Shown: piece after piece, positions 1 to 12,119 of the stretch
How positions within the stretch are numbered: the first letter of the stretch is position 1
How the letters are laid out: each line of letters starts with the position of its first letter
DNA from: Sphaerolaimus hirsutus
Lineage: Eukaryota; Nematoda; Chromadorea; Monhysterida; Sphaerolaimidae
Direction: 5' to 3'
DNA length: 64,000 nucleotides
Assembly: GCA_964036195.1 (NCBI GenBank)
Contig: OZ038451.1
Location: 27,607,927 to 27,671,926, forward strand
Notes under the pieces: generated by a model
Seen by the model: only the letters and a program-made list of their open reading frames with translations
Told to the model about the DNA's origin: nothing
Database searches by the model: none
Program-made: the position numbers and the translations under genes

Positions 1-732
1 GTATTGGTCAACCAAGCCAAACTGATCGAAATAGCCTGGGTATGGCACCCTGCCATCAGCAAACAGTTGCAGCACCTTTGGCAGCACCAGGTGCGTGTTT
101 TTGCGGTCCGATCTTTTCTGTTTTGCATATTTCATTAAGATGTGTTTTTTATGAAAAAATGGGTGTCAAGAATACAATGGTTCTTTTACATAACAAGTCA
201 AGACAGCTCGACTTACCACCAAGGATTGCGGTGGCTCTTTGGTGTTTGTGAATTTACTCTCAAGGTAAGCTGTGTATGACACTGCGCACCAGTCGTACGA
301 GTTGCCGAATGTGATTGTGTTGTACTTTTCTGGCCGCAATGCACTCCATGTTGCTACTGTATAGTCTTCAGCATTGCGTTGTGAACACTGTTCGTATTCA
401 CAGCGGAAAAAACATCGGCTATCAAGTTGTTCTTTTTTGAACAGTGCATTCACGTAATCAGCCACTTCTCCAGTCAGATCCATGACTGGTCTGGTGACAG
501 TTTGATCAGCGCTTTTCCTTGCATCCGCAAAATCGTTGAGTGCGCTTCTCTCCTTTCTTCTGGCTTCTTTGTCACCTTTGTTGCCCATCAATCGCCACAC
601 GTGCACTGTTGTGTCAGCTCTAGCCTTATCAATACGTCTTTCATGCACAGCCTCAAGATTTTTTACGAGACTAGCGTCACCGTTTCTACCTCCTTTGGAC
701 ACGATATTCAGCAATTTTGCATCAGTTTGCAT
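1..732 (-). CDS. Left-edge gene, two internal/3' exons (partial, paralogue of the 12.7-14.2 kb gene)
   Basis: Two exons are visible. One runs 732-217, starting after an acceptor reading ACCAG and ending at donor GTAAGT (216-211). The next runs from 117 after acceptor AAACAG to the window edge. Both are in phase 0. The first exon encodes 172 residues rich in Lys, Arg and Asp, with two Cys pairs (CFFRCEYEQC). The second contains LPKVLQLFADGRVPY. The same order of exons, with clear protein similarity (LPKVLQLLADGR, a Cys-containing patch, a Phe/Trp-rich end), occurs at 12.7-14.2 kb, so these are paralogues. It may be a separate gene or the 3' continuation of the MULE/SWIM gene that ends upstream on the same strand; the paralogue stands without a MULE core, which favours a separate gene. 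The paralogue suggests a ubiquitin-protease-like C-terminus that would lie outside the window here. Function is otherwise unrecognised. Confidence 0.55.
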
Positions 733-957
733 CTGGTTTGTAGATTATCGTGGTACACGTATTTAGTGAACAAACACAAACAAAACAAAAAACGTACAGG
801 GAGCAGAAGAGTGTACAGCAAGGTATCCAGTGATGCTGTGCACTGCAGGATCATTGGATCCATTGATCGATCATTGTTTCCCCCTTTCCATGGGCTGAGT
901 TCACTGTGAAGGTAATACAGTGTAGAAATTGTAATGTATTTATTTTGAATAACTTAC

Positions 958-3900
958 CCCTGCAGTTGGCACAGCGGACAAAGCCAATATTTGGCTGTAT
1001 CTTTTGGAGGACTTAGTTCCTTTGGCATGCACTGCAACTTGATCACCTTCTTGTCCAGCCCAACTGCGTTGCAATGATACTTAAGGTCTCCCCTTTTGCA
1101 GTTACTATTTGAGCACTGTCGTGTTGTCCACTTCACTGTTGCAGGTACGTGTTTCACATTAGGGAAGGCGCACACACATTCCCTGCGGTCGAATGTGTAC
1201 TTTCATTTTCTACACTGAAGTTTGATTTTGTTTCAGATGAAATGTGAATAAAATGTAACCTACCTCTCAAAAGTGAATGTTCTATTCCTTTTTGTCTGAT
1301 TTAGATACATGTGACTTTTCATTTCGTCCTTTGATGCTGCAGGTACTTGCGGAATCGCATCGGTTTGGTTTAATTGGTTTTCTGTTGAGTAGATTATTTC
1401 TCTGTACGGCTCAATATACGTTCTGTAGAATTTTGACAGCTCATTGTCCTCGGAGCATTTGAAATTGGCCTGCCACTGCTTTGGGTAGATCCTGCGTTCA
1501 TTGTATATTTAGCAATCTTCACAATATATAGCCGCTAACATATATATATATATAAATATATTTCCTTACTTTTTCGTGCTGTAGTCACCGCGCATTATGT
1601 CGACTAGATGAGCAGTCAGGTATTGAACAACTCCTTGAACTGTCAATTTGTATTTGGGACCTCTTGGTTGAGTCCACATAATAGTTACTTGGGGTCTCAC
1701 CCTGTTGCTTGAACACGCAGCAGCCGCCTGTGTGAGTTTACATTGCATTGAAAAATAAAAATTATGAAAATTGGTTGCAATAATTAACCATTAGTTCCGC
1801 ATTGTTCTCGGTCACCTCTGTATCGTCTCTGGTGGGATCATAAACATTCACGAAAGTCAGTTCAGTGTCCACTGGATGCAAGAATCGGTGCAGAATGTAT
1901 ATTTTTCGCAAATCGTGCAGCAGAATCATATATGGTTTCTGTATGTTGTGGAGAAATGCCATCAATATTGATCACTCTATCGTGCAATTTTATGCGCCAT
2001 GTGTTTGGATTGCCTATCCACAGCAACCCTTCGTGAGCATTTTGTGCGCCTCCTGTTGGCCTGTAATTCTGTAAAGAGATTGTTATTAAAGCAGCACTTT
2101 AAAAATTTACCATGAATGATTTTTTTACTTCAATTTGTCATAACTGTACAAAAAGACGTATTTTGCCCTGTCTGACCATATATTAGGGTTGCTTTCGCCC
2201 TCCCGCGGCCCACCGGATTGTGTAAAAAGTGTTGACTGAAAAAAACTAACAAGCAGATTGATTACGGTCTGCATTTCGAATTTTACATTATTAATGTCCG
2301 ATGATGGCCCGCGCTGTTCAATTTGTCCATATTGTGGATGCCAGAAAGCTGACTCTACATCTCGAAACATTGCATCAATGCCAATTCTGCTATTTGATGT
2401 GCTTGATGCGGGTGGCACTTGTACATCGCTGCTGCCATCATCCGCACTGCAAGGTCCATATTCAAATGGATCGTCTGTCATGTCTGCTGTCATGGCTGCT
2501 TGTGTTTCCATGGAAGTGTGTACATTAACAGGTTCACGGTCAGTACCATGCTCTGGGTCGTCTGATTGTTGTTGCATGGAATCTTCGGGCTGAAGCTCTG
2601 GCTCATCATACTCCTCTTGTCTTTCTTCACCAAACATTTCTTCATAATTTCTTGTCTATGCAGAGGTGGCTTTATCTTCATTGTACTATTTATGTACTTT
2701 ATTTATAAGCAATTAACGCTACTTACCTGTTCTTGTGTTCTGTTATCTGCGGTGATTTGATCACCATCACCATCAAAATAAGCATGACCATCTGCATGAT
2801 CATCAGCATAAGCTGGAAGTCCAAGATTGTCACCATCTGCATGATCATCAGCATAAGCTGGAAGTCCAAGATTGTCACCATCTGCATGATCATCAGCATA
2901 AGCTGGAAGTCCAAGATTGTCATCATCTCCAGCATCGTCATCATGATCATCATGATCATCATCATCATCACCGTAATCATAATCCTGATATTGAACACTA
3001 TCATTCGCAAACCTTTCATCACGTTTGCGATAGTCTTCTTTTTCGTCTTGTAAATACACACGACACTGCGGATATTGGTATTTTTCATCGTTGTATTCAT
3101 TACTGTATATTAAAATGGAAAATTGTAATTTTACCACAGCCATTCCTTTGCTGCCAGGCTGTGGATAATTGAGCGCTATTCTCTCCTGAGATCTCAACTT
3201 GTCTGGGTTGGCAGCAATTTTGTCAATGTATATTCTTCCGAATATAGCCGCGCGGGCGACTTCTGCATGGACACATTGCACCTTGCATTCACAGCGCAAC
3301 TTGCAATTATCTGGCTGGTCGTTTGCATCACGTGCACGAACCACATGCCAATTGATCCCGTCTTCTGATACCTATATAGTGAAAACATTTTATTCTCACT
3401 GTTTTTTTTTACCATGGAAATGAAAAAGATGCATAAATGCACATATTACCAAAAGAAGACCATACTCCCTGCCATCTCGGACTTGCCACGATTTATCGGG
3501 ACTGTGCAGCTGCAATAGTGGCAGGCGCACATCCTCTTTTTCTAATCTCACCAGCTTCTTTAATTGTGTGCCTTCTAGCACGTTCCCTTTTTTCATTTGA
3601 ATGGCAAGTTCCCTGGTGTGGTTGATGTATGTAAAGAAGTCTTCACATAGTGGTGGTCTTTTCGTCCATGTTAACCTGAGTGTAGCACTTTGTGTGTACC
3701 GTATTTGCTTGAATAATCCCCCTGGGGGATTATTTTTCATGAGACTGTTTTGAGGGGGGGGGGGGAATTATTATTTTGTCAAAATTTTCAAGCATGTTTC
3801 TATCAACACATTTTTTGGAATGTGCTTTATCAACACAAGAACGTGCCATTTTTGTTAATATGGCGCACAAACAATTGATCAAATCTTTTATGGGTGAATT

Positions 3901-6900
3901 ATTATTTCCTCACTAGTCTTACAGGGGGGATTATTCGAGGGGCAAATTATTAAAGGGGGGGGGGACTTTTCAAGCAAATACGGTATTTAAATTAATTTAC
4001 AGCAATGCATAACACAACAAACGGTTTGTAAATAGTCTTTGCTCCCTGATCCATCGTGAATGTGTTTTCTACTTTGGCTGGGTACATGAGTGCGTTATAT
4101 ACTCGGGTTGTGGCATCCTCCAACAGCAGTTGAGCCCTTGAAAAATAATAGCACATTGATTTTTTCTATGCAACATTTTGTATGACCCTATTTATGTGAC
4201 TTACGAGTAGATCAAGCCAATGTAGCCAGTAATATGGAAATTTAATGCTCTTCTTTTGTATAGTTTGTGCATCCCCTCCACGGCATTATTGAAGACCCCA
4301 CGTTGACAACTGCTCCAGTCGTTACCATACTGCAATATCATAGTAGGTATACTTATGTCATATTAGTTGTAAAGTGTATGCACTTACCACTCCTCTATTC
4401 ATCAATACGTATGCAGCGGAGGAGTCCTGGATGAGGTCAAACATTTTTCGGAAGTACCTTTTCAGTCTTGGAGTTGCCTTTACCGCTCGAATGGCAGGTT
4501 GTGTGCTTTCAGCGGCGCTTGACGTAGCTTGGCTCGACCTGTCTTGACTGCTCTTGCTTATGACATTGGTTGTGGCATATTGCAGTCCATCCAGCAGTTC
4601 CATGAACCCCTCTACTTGAGTGTCATACTCTCTTTCCGACACACTCACTAGAACTGCGGAGAACTTGTTTTGCATGATCTGTTTGTGCTCATTTGTCATG
4701 GTAGTGTGGAATATTTTATTTTTCGCGTTTGTGGTCAGATGCTTCCAGCAGAGCATCACATGCATCGTGGGGAAGTAGTTTCTCAATAGATGCAGAAACC
4801 TGAGAGAGGGTGTATTTATGCTAAAAATATGTATAGTGTACAAAGAAAACTTGCCCTTGGTCACAAACAACGTTGATGTTGTTCTTGTTAGAGAAGAACT
4901 TGCTCGTTCTGCTGCGTGCACTCAGCACTCGCTCCACTGTTAGCAAAATTTGTGAAGTGACATCATCGGACACTCTGTCGTGGAACATTGTTGCTATTGG
5001 TATGTATGCATTTGTTCTGATGCCAGCAGAGAATGTATGATAGCTCTTCTCACGTGCATAATTATGAACTGATGGTAGCTCTAGAACCAGCGCCGTCAGC
5101 CACATGCCTGCATGGTGTAAAAATATACTTTTGTACACTTGTATATTAAGAGATATGTGTTGTTGTGCTCACGTCCAAGTTCAAATGTAGTGTCAATTTG
5201 GAAATTGACAACCCGCTGGGGTTGACGGAACAAGTTCAACAGGATATCGACTCCACGGGCGGACATTTGAATATAGGTGAAGTGTGGTGCCAAAGTATAG
5301 TAGATGGGTGTAGTGGCGCCAAGCGATAGTGAAAAGTAGTATAGATCGTACAGCTGTGTGCCTGTCAGCTCCAGGCGACTTTCTGACAGCTGCTTCTGCA
5401 GGTGGCCGACTTGGCGATGGGTGAGTCCCTGCATTGGCAGTAAATTTGTTAACTTGTATATACATATATTTCAAAACATTAACAGTATATGCAAATGCAC
5501 CGCAGTCTGTCCAGCGTAGTGCGTGTGTTCAGCGTCAGCATGATGAAGTTCGCTTCGAAGGGCAGTCGCCAATTGCTGTGTAGTCAGAGTACCACTTGCT
5601 GTGTATGAATGCTGATCCATTAATCTCCTTGCATGTGCTGCTACCACCGTGCGACTCTGCTTGATGGGAACTGTCCGTGGCAGCGTTGTGTCGCCGACAT
5701 ACAGAAACTGTACAAATTTTTACCAATGTATGCAAAGTTAGTGCAGACAAGCAGAAAGACAATCATGCTCACCATCACCATTTCTGGATCGCGAATGTCC
5801 CAGTAATCATGTCGACAGAATCGAAAATTATACACACTCCTTTTTCCCATTTTGCCCACATATAGCGCATTCAATGCGTGCACAATAAACGAGTGTTGGT
5901 CGTCATTTTTGAGGTATTTGGTCTCGTTACAGTGCATCTGTAACGAATCTGTGAACCTGTGAGTGGAGTGCATTTTCAAGCTGCATTTTCATCAATTAAT
6001 AAAAGTATATATATATATATATATATCGGAATTGACCGGTAATCATCGAAGCGACACTCATGGTCGCTGCTGCGTGCCATTTCCCTGACTGCATTGAATA
6101 GTAAACCTCTACTTGGTGGCAATTCTACATCCGCAGGCAAGGCATTCACCCTACGAATGCAGTACGTGTATTGACTGTGATTACTATTTGTCAAAGTAAC
6201 TTACTCTTCTGTAAGTTCTGAACACTTTGCAAAAATTTGTCTTGCCGCAGTGTATGGATCCTCTTGTAACTTTTCCAAAAATTGTATCAGTTCATCTCCA
6301 CCGCCATCTATTCGAAGCTTTTGTAGCTGTCGGCCATAACAGTTTTGTGTTCTCTTTATAATGGCTGGTATCACCTCTTCACGTTTTTTGTGAGGAAGGT
6401 CTTGTTGTGTCAAAAACCTTCGCTTATAAATGAACACATGGCCGGCATGTGGAGCATGGATGAACTGGTTTCCAATTTGCGCAAGAGTGCGCGCTTTCTG
6501 CCGAGCTTCTGGATCGTCTGAAATTTTTTTCTTATTTAATGACATAAAAATTCGATGTACCATTCTTGTGCAATGAAATTTGCATAGCAATGCATACTTA
6601 GGAACATTTGAATGTCACTGTCCCGTAGGTATCTATTGTTAGTTCTGGCGTCTTTCACGTCTTCGCAGTTCTGTATGCGCCAAACGGGAACATGTCGTCT
6701 GTCATCTGGATGTGCAAACGTGTGGTTCTGGATGCGGTTGTATTTGATGTAGTTCCCTGTGCCACATGTTTGCTCTGCTGCCAGCACGTAGTTATCTGTG
6801 TCAATTGCAATGTTACATTAGAGCCGTACAGTAAATTAGTTTTATACTTCCAACCAACCATGATGGGATTCTGCATCAACCTCCTCCACCTGCTCGTCTT

Positions 6901-9603
6901 CCTCTTCTTGTTCTTGCTGCTGCTGCTGTTGCTGCTGCTGCTGAATCTGCTGTGTGGACGATTCATTTGCTACGTCTACAGTCACAGGTACGCTTGGTTT
7001 TTTTCCACGCCTAATATCGTCTGCTTCCTTGAGAATGGCCCTTTCGGCAGCTTGCACTGAAATGGACGGGTCTTGTTCAATTTGACTATTTACTAAATAT
7101 CACCACAGAAATAGTATATTCAGTAATTATTCAATGTTTACCAACACTAACTTTGAGGGTTATTTGCGAAAGCCAAACAGCTCTGTACTCGTTCAGAGCT
7201 CATAGTACGCTTCTGTTTAGGTGTAGATACGTTCATTTCAACAGGTTCGTCAGTATGTGATTCATTGTCCACTGTTTGGTCGATACATCCTGTTGTTTTT
7301 TTTCATTATGGTTTGTTGATACAGTGAACACTTAAAATATGAGGAACATACCGCGAGGAGGACTATTGATTTTAGCTCTTTGTTCCCTGACATTTTTTGT
7401 CACAGCTGTACATGCGGAAAAAATGTTTGTTTGTAATATATACATGTTAATTATTTATTTTTATTGTTAAAAACCTCACTCATTTTCTTGCTCCTTCCAG
7501 GTTTTCCTCGTCTGTCTGCAAGCATTGTTGTATGAGGCTCTGTGTCTTTACCGAATTTCACTACTTTCTTTTCAGCACCCTCATTTCTACTGAATTCTCT
7601 CTCCGGAACTTCAGATGGATTATCATATTCAGATGGATTAGTAGCAAGTGTTGCTTTTTTTGGCTTTGTTCCTTTTCTTGCATCATCTGTATTTGCAATA
7701 AATAAAATGATACATGTATATACAGTGTTAAAAATACAAATTTGGACAAACCATCACTTCCAGATGTCGGAAGATGACTTCTTTTTCTATTTCCTGTTTC
7801 TGGTGCCGGTAACGACTGCCCAGCACGCTGCACATGCTGATTATTCCGATTTCTGTGTGGCTGTTGTGAAAGTGTCGCTTGTCCACGTCCACGGCTACAC
7901 GGACGTCCACGCGCACTGCTCGGCGGCCGTCCACGCCCGCGTCGTTGACCACGTTGACCTTCAAAAAATACTTGGGTGAAGCATTACTTGATTAATTCAG
8001 ACCTGTAGCATACTGCTGGGGCGGTGGCCCCCCCCCCTTCGCGGGTCGGCCCAAAAACGTGACAGAAATGGCATTTCCAGAGGATGATTTGTCGACAGTT
8101 TGTAAAAATTTTGCGCGCAAGCGCGCATTTTCCCCTCACGCTGACCAGTCTCTGCAGTCTCAAAGCCAGTGTAAATGGCCTCTATTCCTGTCCATTTTGC
8201 CGTATATGCCTGTAAAATACAGACATATCCTGCTTTTTGGCGCCAATGCGAACGCCAGTGGCGCCATGGCGTCACGCCTACGAATGGCGCCAGCGCCATG
8301 ACACCAATTCCTCACTGCAAGGGTACAATTTTAGGGGGGCCCCGCTCACCGGGCTCTGTATACAATCCCCCCCCCCCGCCCCGCTCAAAAATCCTGGCCA
8401 AAATGATGCCCAGAAACTTCATACCAACCATGCTGCTCATCGACCTGCTCGCCAGTCTGGCCCCGGATTATCGTCTGCATCTCGCGCCCCCACCGCAGAT
8501 CAGATGAATTCGGGGGACTGGGCGGAATGGCGCCGTGGTCTATATTTGCAATATATATTGACATATATTTGCAATAAATATAATTATAGTGTAAAAAAAA
8601 CAAATTTGTACCAAACCATCACTTCCAGATGTCGGAAGATGACTTCTTTGTATATTTCCTGTTTCTGGTGCCGGTAACGACTGCCCAGCACGCTCATTAT
8701 TCTGATTTCTCTGTGGCTGTTGTGAAAGTGTCGCTTGTCCACGTCCACGGCTACACGGACGTCCACGCGCACTGCTCGGCGGCCGTCCACGTCCACGGCC
8801 AGATGGCAGCCCACGCGCACTGCTGGCTGGCAGTCCAGACACACTGCTAGACGGACGTCCACGCGCACTGCTGGGCGGCCGTCCACGCGCACTGCTAGAC
8901 GGACGTCCACGCGCACTGCTAGACGGACGTCCACGCGCACTGCTCGGCGGCCGTCCACGCCCGCGTCGTTGACCACGTTGACCTTCAAAAAAAATACTTG
9001 CTGGGTGAAGCATCACTTGATTAATTGGATTCAGACCTGTAGCATACTGCTGGTCTTCCTCATCGATATCGTCATCGTCGTCGTCGTCGTCGTCATCGTC
9101 GTCATCGTCGTCGTTGTCGTCGTCGTCGTCATCATCGTCATCGTCATCGTTGTCATCGACAACGTCGTCATCGTCGTCGTCATCGTCATCACTGAAAAGA
9201 TGGTCATTGTTGTCACTGCCACTATGCGTCACCTCAACGGTGTCCAATCCTGTGCTTTGCACTGTCGGCGCTATCTGTGTTGAAGCTGCTGGCGCTAGAG
9301 CTGCAAGTAACAGTTAATCTATAACATATATAAATAAACATGTGAACAACTAGTACACATACGATTTTGAGTTTTCTTTTTTTCCTGCAGACATTGCAAA
9401 CGTTGTTCTTTTTTGTGCAACTCCCTCTGAATTTTTGCAGTTTCTTTTTCTGCTTTCCTTATCTCTTCTTCAAGTAAACCTGTTGTATTTGCTGCTGCTT
9501 TATCTTTGGTTGTGGGCCGTTTTCCACCACCATGTAAACACTTTTTAATTTTTTTAGTCATTTCCTTCCATGGAGTAGGATATTCTGCTTTGCTTTGATC
9601 CAT
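958..9603 (-). CDS. MULE-like transposase / SWIM zinc-finger multi-exon gene
   Basis: This is a gene of at least 22 exons with consistent phases. Exons: 9603-9363 (ATG 9603, basic then coiled-coil), 9300-8617 (acidic run and RGRP repeats), 7686-7480, 7405-7352, 7289-7152, 7092-6859 (poly-Gln), 6795-6598, 6517-6205, 6174-6037, 5980-5773, 5707-5501, 5428-5173, 5107-4855, 4799-4388, 4329-4205, 4136-4023, 3687-3450, 3371-2727, 2655-about 2129, 2068-1789, 1727-1570, 1491-1347 and 1182-958. The core resembles MULE transposases: FQIDTTFELG in exon 5428-5173, a CDQG motif ending exon 5107-4855, then LCWKHL in exon 4799-4388. Exon 3371-2727 holds a SWIM-type finger (CECKVQCVH) followed by a long Asp-rich tail. 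The last exon has a PHD-like Cys/His pattern ending WLCPLC. It could be an autonomous DNA transposon or a domesticated transposase gene; no terminal repeats were found. A frame conflict in exon 2068-1789 hints at decay. The joins at 2129 and below 1347 are uncertain. Confidence 0.7.
2776..2928 (-). repeat. 45-bp in-frame tandem repeat in the SWIM exon
   Basis: About three near-identical 45-bp units in tandem encode repeats of DNLGLPAYADDHADG within the acidic tail downstream of the SWIM finger. The unit length is a multiple of three, so copy number can change without shifting frame. A run of GAT/GAC codons follows at 2930-2985. Confidence 0.9.
3697..3985. mobile_element. MITE with poly-C/poly-G subterminal arms, TA-flanked
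   Basis: Terminal inverted repeats begin CCGTATTTGCTTGAA at 3699 and end with the complement at 3983, flanked on both sides by TA. Inside the termini are runs of C and, at the other end, G. It lies in the intron between MULE-gene exons 4136-4023 and 3687-3450. It belongs to the commonest short element in the window (family P: ends CCGTATT-N-CCTCGAAATACCCCC). The TA flanks suggest a Tc1/mariner-type target duplication, but the family has no visible transposase. Confidence 0.8.
6905..6945 (-). repeat. Poly-glutamine CAG repeat in coding exon
   Basis: A CTG/CAG trinucleotide run encodes about a dozen Gln residues in exon 7092-6859 of the MULE/SWIM gene, followed by a Glu/Asp-rich stretch. Confidence 0.9.
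7752..8005 (-). pseudogene. Degenerate duplicate of the RGRP-repeat exon end
   Basis: This segment repeats the 3' half of exon 9300-8617 together with flanking intron. Shared blocks include the PETGN..RSHLPTSGSDG end, the donor (GATG then GTTTGT), and upstream text matching 8985-9050. Relative to the parent it has fewer RGRP repeats and small deletions near 7960-7990 that put a stop in the original frame upstream. It is therefore probably an inactive exon duplicate. A block of about 560 bp without coding signal (8006-8570) separates the two copies. Confidence 0.7.
8006..8570. other. Unclassified insertion between duplicated exons
   Basis: Sequence between the two RGRP exon copies is unrelated to either. 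It contains C and G runs (8020-8040, 8365-8380) and GCGCC/GGCGCC words near 8225-8300 resembling the GGCGCC foldback family found elsewhere in the window. No coding exon was recognised and the ends were not defined. Confidence 0.4.
9069..9200 (-). repeat. GTC/ATC trinucleotide repeat encoding poly-Asp
   Basis: A long imperfect trinucleotide repeat encodes almost uninterrupted Asp in exon 9300-8617 of the MULE/SWIM gene. It lies N-terminal to the RGRP repeats, giving a strongly acidic-then-basic protein segment. Confidence 0.9.
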
Positions 9604-10714
9604 CTGTGTAGCAAATAACTTGCCGTTTATGCATAAGTGACTAATGATGGAAAAGGTTCTAGCAAATATGACCCGCCATCACTGCCATTTTTAAAAAAAA
9701 ACGGTACTGTGCGGTATGATAAAAATGGGACCAGGAAGGAAGCGTGAACCGCGTTCTCAATATATTTCAGTTCCCATTTAACAATTTGTTACTGGCCTAT
9801 TGTATTTAGCACATGAATTGGTCAGTAACACATTGTTCAAGTAACAATGGGAACTGAAATATGAAATGTGTTGTGAACGCACCATAAAAAAAATAAACAC
9901 GGTAAATCCTCCAATAACTCCACACTGTTATGAGATTGAGGAAAAGGTAACTGACAAACCAATTCTTGTTCGAAGATTTACTGTGTGGGTATCATCATTA
10001 TACGGTCAAGTAACATATCATGCAGATATGGATTGTATGAGGCAACATAAAATGTTGATACAATGCAGTCAGTCTATATTTTATGTTCATTTTAGACATT
10101 GATTTCAAATCATGAAAATTAATAAAGAAATGACAGCGAATAAAGAACACAACATGTTCCACCCATTCCATGCATCCATTGGAATCTTTTAATTAGGTCT
10201 GTCAATGGCTTAATTTTTGGATAAAATGTAACAATATGTGCAAAAATGTGTAAAATGTGACTATAAAGTTTTACAACAATTCCTACAATTGAAAAAATGC
10301 CAATGAGCTAAATCAATACGGTAATCAGTTTTCTTTTTGTGAGGGAAACAAACAGTGTTCTGCACTTTTGACCAGCAAAGTCAAATATAAATTTGTTGTT
10401 TCTGTTATTTCATCCACTATATAAAAAAGTAGTACTTAAATAAAAATAAGGCTGTAGGCCGCTTTTGATATTATGGTTATATTTCCTCAGTTGTCTTTCC
10501 TTAGCAATTTATAATTTTCTAAGGCGGTTCTAATTTACACGGATTCTTTGTGACGACAAAAATTGTGATTTTGTCAACCATGTTTTTGGGTGAAAACCAA
10601 TAAGTATAGAGATCGGACGCCTCAATTGATCATTATTTGATCGACCACATTGCATGGAACAATATTTAATTTTTATAGATTATGCAATAATGCACAACAG
10701 ATAATGTATTTTTC
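9604..10714. other. AT-rich non-coding region
   Basis: This stretch upstream of the MULE/SWIM gene start contains only short open frames without splice context. The promoter of that gene is presumably within the first few hundred bases, but no core element could be assigned. A short inverted match (CAGTTCCCAT/ATGGGAACTG, about 9768-9860) is present. Confidence 0.5.
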
Positions 10715-10805
10715 TTGTTGTCGTAGCTTTGTCGGAGGGTTTGTTCTACGCGGCCTCGCTAGCGAGACGGCGTAGAACAGTCCCTCCGACAAAGCTACGA
10801 CAACA
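10715..10805. repeat. Near-perfect 91-bp hairpin
   Basis: Arm TTGTTGTCGTAGCTTTGTCG... (from 10715) pairs with its complement ending at 10805. Inner segments TTCTACGC and GCGTAGAA also pair, and the centre CTCGCTAGCGAG is itself palindromic, so almost the whole block folds on itself. No protein or tRNA signature is present. Confidence 0.85.
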
Positions 10806-11292
10806 TGAAAAAAGTGTGATCTAGTGTGCGTGATTAGGGAAATTATGGAATTTGATGTATGCCCCAGGCAGTGAAGCTGGCACAATCACGATCAATTCAG
10901 GTATCACACATGTAATATATTTCACGTTGATTGCACAAGAACAGTTATAAAAATTTCGTTTTTTGTCGTCACAGCAAATCCGTGTAAACGCCGCCTAATG
11001 ATTTCAATAGCGTATTTCTCAATGTAAACGGCCAATAACGGGCAACATAATGGGCACAACGGCTGCAATGGGCACAACGTCTTGGGTGTTATACAGCTTT
11101 ATATTGCCCCCGGGTTTGCTACAGAATATGTAAATACTTGGCGAAAATTTTTCCATGCATATACAAGTTTCAAGAAAAGGTTGCTGAAAAGTGGCTGCGT
11201 TTTGTAAAACACCCAGGCGGTTTACACGAGAAGTACAGTAATGAGATCTTTAGAATTGTTTTTAAGCACTTTTTTATATATTTTTTATATGC

Positions 11293-11778
11293 AATTTCAG
11301 AAACAACAACATTTATATTTGACCTTGCTGTTATCAAAGTGTAACATTGACATGAAATTGAACCAAAATCAATGTTCAAAATCTGACGAAAATATCCAAA
11401 GCGGCCCACAGTTTTATCAACGTGTAATATAGACATGAAATTCAGCAAAAAGGAATCTTCAAAATGTACCAAAAACATCCAAAGCGGCCCAAAGCATTAT
11501 CAACATGTAAAACAGACATGATATAAGAATTGTTTTTTAGGCACTTGTTTTTAATATAGTGCATAAAATTTCAGAAACAACGACATTTATATTTGACCTT
11601 GCTGTTATCAAAGTGTAACATTGACATGAAATTGAACCAAAATCAATGTTCAAAATCTGACGAAAATATCCAAAGCGGCCCACAGCCTTATCAACGTGTA
11701 ATATAGACATGAAATTCAGCAAAAAGGAATCTTCAAAATGTACCAAAAACATCCAAAGCGGCCCAAAGCCTTATCAAC
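11293..11778. repeat. Two direct copies of a roughly 210-bp unit
   Basis: The block starting ATTTCAGAAACAAC recurs with period about 275 bp (about 11293-11502 and 11567-11778) at near identity. Inside each copy a smaller motif, CCAAAGCGGCCCA followed by TTATCAAC, occurs twice. This is a local tandem duplication with no coding signal. Confidence 0.8.
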
Positions 11779-12119
11779 CACAGCAAAAAATGGGGGGGGT
11801 TGATGCGTGGTGAAGCCTCTTGAAGTGTCTTCACGGCAACACTTCCCAACGCTTCACGAAGTCGATTATGATGACACTTCATATCACAGACGCATGTCAA
11901 CAATGCTGCACAATGTTTGTGAAGTGTGTTCACTGCGTCAGCATCCAGAAGCGCGCTTCACGAAATTTTGGCCATTGTGAAGCTAGGTGAAGTGTGTGGA
12001 AGACACTTCACAAAAAAATTCGTGAAGCGTGTTGAAGTGTGTGTAAGTGCCTTCACAGAGGCCGCTTCACGCGCATCCAGCACTCTTCACGACGCATTAC
12101 ATCCCCGTTTTTTGATGTG
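11779..12119. mobile_element. MITE family G (GAAGTG-rich), copy 1
   Basis: Termini CACAGCAAAAAATGGG and CCCCGTTTTTTGATGTG are imperfect inverted repeats. The interior is rich in GTGAAG/CTTCAC words that can fold back. The element interrupts the direct-repeat sequence TTATCAACATG, and AAC flanks it on both sides, suggesting a 3-bp target duplication. Copy 2 is at 41361. Confidence 0.8.

Noticed and set aside
2776..2928. Possible CRISPR-like array
   Set aside because: The 45-bp units are contiguous without spacers and lie in a coding exon of a eukaryotic gene.
2733..3100. Open frames on both strands over the 45-bp repeats
   Set aside because: They are shadows of the acidic SWIM exon; a 45-bp repeat keeps all frames open.
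8735..9283. 182-codon plus-strand open frame
   Set aside because: It is the antisense shadow of the RGRP/poly-Asp exon on the minus strand, which has matching splice sites and phases.
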